Part shown: positions 60,623-64,000 of the stretch, piece by piece | How positions within the stretch are numbered: position 1 is the first letter of the stretch | Layout of the letters: each line of letters starts with the position of its first letter | Source of the DNA: Neelides folsomi | Taxonomy: Eukaryota; Arthropoda; Collembola; Neelipleona; Neelidae | Direction of reading: 5' to 3' | DNA length: 64,000 nt | Assembly: GCA_034687125.1 (NCBI GenBank) | Contig: JAQGBZ010000089.1 | Location: forward strand, 124,001 to 188,000 | Translations under genes and position numbers: made by a program | The notes under the pieces: model-generated | What the model saw: the letters and a program-made list of their open reading frames with translations, nothing else | What the model was told of the DNA's origin: nothing | Database searches by the model: none

Positions 60623-63600
60623 TCATTTAGCACATCTTCTTTTAATATAAATTGCTGCTCCAATTCCAAGTATCAAATGTCCAATCTGGAATTTCGAAAG
60701 ATGTTAATATTTAAAAATAATAGATTTTGTTTGAGATTGTTGAGGAAATTAGTTTTTAATATTCTTACTGCTAGCACTGTATATTTTCCTATATCAATTG
60801 CTTTAAGTGGTGTTAACAATTGACTCTTCAGCTGTTGTGTCAAATCCTCACTCAATTCGACCATCTATGTATATTAAGTTAGAAATAGTTTCATCTTGAT
60901 GCAAATTGTGTAATGAATGAATAAAGAGAAGGATGAAGGTATTGTATTTGGTATTGTGTGGCATAAAGTGCTTTTCCATGTTACCTCATCGGCCCACACA
61001 ATGGGGAGAAGCGTAATATTAAAATTCTTGAAGAGATCAATATGCGGAAGAAATTGAACTTCGACGTTAATTTGGAGCCTCTTATTCGCTCGGAGCAAAA
61101 TTCCAGAGAGCTATAAAACGTAATTAGTGTTGGTAATTCGACCCGACCAAATTGCTTTTTAACTATTCTTAATGTTGCCCTTTTGTATAGCAACCAAATG
61201 TGTAACTTATTGTTAATGCATGTCTTAGCAGCTATTAAACTCTAGTTAAAGATTCCTTCGACTATATCAATAGTTATAATGTTATAAGTTTATAAGCGTA
61301 GATTTTAACTACACGTGGCTTTAATTTGCACACGCATCGAATTATTCAAATTCTTACTCACAGGTTCAACATCAACAATGGTTTGGTGCTCTTCTTTTGT
61401 TGGGTTGAGACCAAGAACATCAGTTAAATAAAAATCTTCTCCATCTAAATTAAATACAATATTATTTACGTCAAATAAAAATTAATTTAACTAATAAATT
61501 AAAATCATTTTTACTTTATAATTACAGTAATCGTTTAAAGAAATTATTTTTGTATATTTTTAAAAAAAATAGTGTAGGAATTCATATTTTGAGTTTTAAA
61601 TTACCTAAAAAGTGAGGTAAACTTAGAACAATTGGAGCGCCTAAAATGTAAAAAATAAAAAATACATTTTTAAAATATCTGTAGTAAGTTAATTAGTAAG
61701 TTATAATGAAATTATGGATTGAGAATTATTCAATTTTAATAGGATACCATTTAACGTGACCAAATTTTAATAGATGTTGCTCAAATTTTTTAATAGAAAC
61801 TGCCCTTAAGAGAGTATGCCCAAATTTCGTATTTTTTTACCTAAACTTTATTAAAAGTTGCCCAAATAAATTCATAAATTGCCCAAAGTTCAAATTTATT
61901 TAAAATTCATTCTTAACGTTAAAATAATAAAAGTGGATAAAATAAACAATAAAAATAATTTATACGATCAATATAGTTATTAGGTATAATATAATGGTAT
62001 GTGTAAAATAAATAATTATTAAACAATCAATGCTTTTTTAGCTTTAGAAGGACGGCCTCTTTTCCTTTTCTGTCCAATTGGGATCGTTTTGGCTTCAGGA
62101 GGAAAAGTAAATAGAGTCGAGCTCCAATTCTAATTATGTTTGCATACATAATTCTGCAAATAATACAAGAGCAGAAAGATTGATCCCAAGATCCGTTGAA
62201 TTTAACCTCCCAAATTCTATTCTGTGACTTTTTAAAAGTTTCAAAAGTCCTCCACGATTTGATTTCATTGTTGCGAATGTAGTTGTCAATACCAACTTCT
62301 TTAATTTGCTGTTGATTTGTCGGTCTAATATAATAGACATTTTCACCACGCATTTTGACATCAACATTTCTTCTGACCCAGTCATAAGCTCCTGTCATTA
62401 ATGGAAGTGACAATGAAGGAATTTCTGCTTAAGGTTTAGGTTCATCTTGATCATTTGGGACATTTTTATGATCTTCACAAACTTTCGTTAATTGACCCAA
62501 TGAAATTATCGGTTTTCCGTAGTGTTCTCTTCGTACTGTAAGTAAGAACGTTGATATTTGAGTAATTTTTGGTTCTTGTATCCCATCCAGTATCAGTTGT
62601 CGTAATATTGCTTTTGGTTTTGTTATTTCCGATGAAAAGAGGTCAGAAATCTTTAACTTGACATCATTGTTTAGGCCCTTCCTTTGTTTTTCATCATGAG
62701 TGTGTTCAAGATCATTTCGATAATGCACAACGGTTTGTCCTGTGCTTTTAAGAAGTAATTGTATTTTGGACTCACAATTTGTAGAACATTTGCAATGATA
62801 AGTGATTTTTTCTTCTTCATCTGTTGTAAACTTTATCTTATAACGCCACTTTTCTTCATCACTTATTTTCTTTTTTGCTTCTACTAAATTAGGGAATTCG
62901 GAAGATTTAATCCGAGAATAAGTCTTTTTAACTTTTTTAAAGGTGGTTCATCATTCTCCTCCTCATAGCCAGAAGAGTAAAGTTGAAGAGTTTGAGACAT
63001 TTCTATTGTAAAACAATGTAAATATTATATTTATATGTGAATGATATATACATTATACTTGCATATAATAAATAGTAATTAATATATTTTCTATTTCTCA
63101 CCTTGGAATCCAGTTATTTAAATGTAATGGTTAATTTTCTTCCGAGTTAAAGAATATTCTTGATATTTAAAGAAAATTTAAAATCGATTTCGTTGAATTA
63201 AGTAGGAAAACTCGTGACATAAACTTTGTCTATATTTGTTCCCTTTTACCTTTTCTTATCTTTTTCTTTAAATTTACATATTTGTGTGCATGTGTTGAAT
63301 GATATCAGAGGAATTATAACATTTGGGCATTTAATATTATTTGGGCAAATACAATAAAATATTTGGGCATACTCTCTTAAGGCCAGTTTCGATTAAAAAA
63401 TTTGGGCAACAACTATTAAAATTTGGGCGGAATATTATTGTCCCATTTTAATATTTATGAGCTAACCATGCTTGCAAGGGAATATCCGCATAACTCCTGT
63501 GACATTGCAAAAATGAAGAAGTGGCCGTCCAGCATGAGGACAAAAGCATACGTTTGAAGGGAGGATATCGGGGATCTCGAAGAGATCAGGAGGAATGATG

Positions 63601-64000
63601 AATCGATAGCCTGGAATGTCCTCATATTCAATTTCCTTTAGAAAGCGAAGCCAAAGGGAACGGCAGACATCGAGAATGAAAATCCGAAGGACCGTATCTT
63701 TTTTAATAAACGGGGGGAAGAAACTCCCATCGGACCCATTAATTTTATTGCAAAACTGGACAATGCTGTATGAAATAAATTAGGTTTAGACAGTGATTAA
63801 ATTCCCTTTATATTAAAAATTATTGGTAATAAATTATTGAAATATTTAAAATATTACTCCCAATCATCGGCCCAATCATCTTCTCCCTTTGTTCCGCTCC
63901 AATAATCCAAATATGCTTCGCCATTGAATTTCACAATCTGGGCGAATTTACTTGAATCTTTAATTCCTCGATTAATCTCAAAAAGTCCCGTGCTCGTCCC
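60623..64000 (-). CDS. CD36 / scavenger receptor class B family, 3' part
   Basis: Seven exons in the window (64,000-63,858 partial; 63,765-63,467; 61,640-61,605; 61,444-61,362; 61,110-60,985; 60,864-60,769; 60,685-60,623) join in phase to ~281 aa, roughly the C-terminal half. Diagnostic stretches: 'FNGEAYLDYWSG', 'FCNKINGSDGSFFPPFI', 'IFILDVCRSLWLRF', 'GYRFIIPPDLF', 'NVCFCPHAG', 'GAPIVLSLPHFLG', 'VLGLNPTKEEH', 'VEPLSGILLRANKRLQINV', 'LPIVWADE'. The C-terminal membrane helix is 'IGHLILGIGAAIYI' followed by 'KRRCAK', whose cysteine could be palmitoylated. One exon is only 36 bases. Family members bind lipids, lipoproteins or carotenoids at the cell surface; which subgroup this is cannot be told without the N-terminus. 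Confidence 0.9.
61737..63456 (-). mobile_element. Internally deleted Mutator-like (MULE) transposon
   Basis: This ~1.7-kb element fills most of a CD36-like intron. Its ends (about 61,737-61,880 and 63,310-63,456) are inverted repeats of ~120 bases built from 'TTGCCCAAATTTTTTAATAG' and 'CTTAAGAGAGTATGCCC' motifs. On the minus strand, from ~63,000 to 62,429, it encodes the N-terminal FLYWCH-like region ('EKWRYKIKF', 'HCKCSTNCESK', 'ENEHTHD'-like 'DLEHTHDEKQRKG', 'KPKAILRQLILDGIQEP', 'ISLGQLTKVCEDH'). It then jumps to the C-terminal SWIM-like region and basic tail ('WDQSFCSCIICR', then 'GQKRKRGRPSKAKKA' in another frame). The central transposase core is missing and there are frameshifts, so it is inactive. 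No clear target duplication was identified. Confidence 0.8.

Noticed and set aside
62027-62728. Host gene in the CD36-like intron
   Set aside because: The protein pieces match MULE transposase ends and are bracketed by long inverted repeats, so this is a transposon remnant, not a host gene.

Overview
This 64-kb window is AT-rich, intron-rich animal DNA. All introns I could resolve are GT-AG except one apparent GC-AG intron. The gene set fits an arthropod or closely related invertebrate: a Dscam2-like cell-surface receptor, a neuropeptide-F-type receptor, and abundant hAT, MULE, mariner/pogo-like and MITE DNA transposons. The sequence alone does not fix the species. I saw no retrovirus-like element, CRISPR array, tRNA or rRNA.

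Layout, left to right. The 3' end of a glycosyltransferase family 92 gene (+) enters at the left edge and stops at 529. A low-complexity, probably disordered protein of unknown function is predicted on the minus strand (2,361-4,111). A decayed pogo-like transposon lies near 6.0-6.4 kb in otherwise empty DNA. An eight-exon NPF/NPY-type GPCR (-) spans 10,792-13,810, with a 421-bp MITE in one intron. An orphan terminal exon (+) ends at 14,906. A dead Ac-type hAT element with its 8-bp target duplication (16,086-18,064) and a 132-bp palindromic MITE follow.

The centre is one large gene. A Dscam2-like receptor (-) spans 51,557 to 18,610 in 34 exons that I could join in frame. Its order is signal peptide, Ig1-6, two tandem whole-domain Ig7 exons, Ig8-9, FN1-4, Ig10, FN5-6, a transmembrane segment and a cytoplasmic tail with an ISPYATFQL motif. 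The two Ig7 exons have identical phase and recall the mutually exclusive 10A/10B exons of fly Dscam2; this is the most interesting signal. Intron 1 is about 13.9 kb, and other introns carry MITEs, one pair nested.

The right end holds three membrane-protein genes. A complete gamma-glutamyltransferase (+, 53,897-56,851, 622 aa) and a complete alkaline phosphatase (+, 58,159-60,470, 562 aa, probable GPI anchor) lie in tandem. Tail-to-tail with the phosphatase is the 3' part of a CD36/scavenger-receptor-B gene (-, 60,623 to beyond 64,000), one intron of which contains an internally deleted MULE. GGT, alkaline phosphatase and CD36-family proteins are all typical of absorptive epithelial surfaces, so a gut-surface role is plausible but not shown here. 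The two adhesion/neuropeptide receptors suggest nervous-system expression. Exon joins for the main genes were checked by reading phase, and every complete model closes to a multiple of three.
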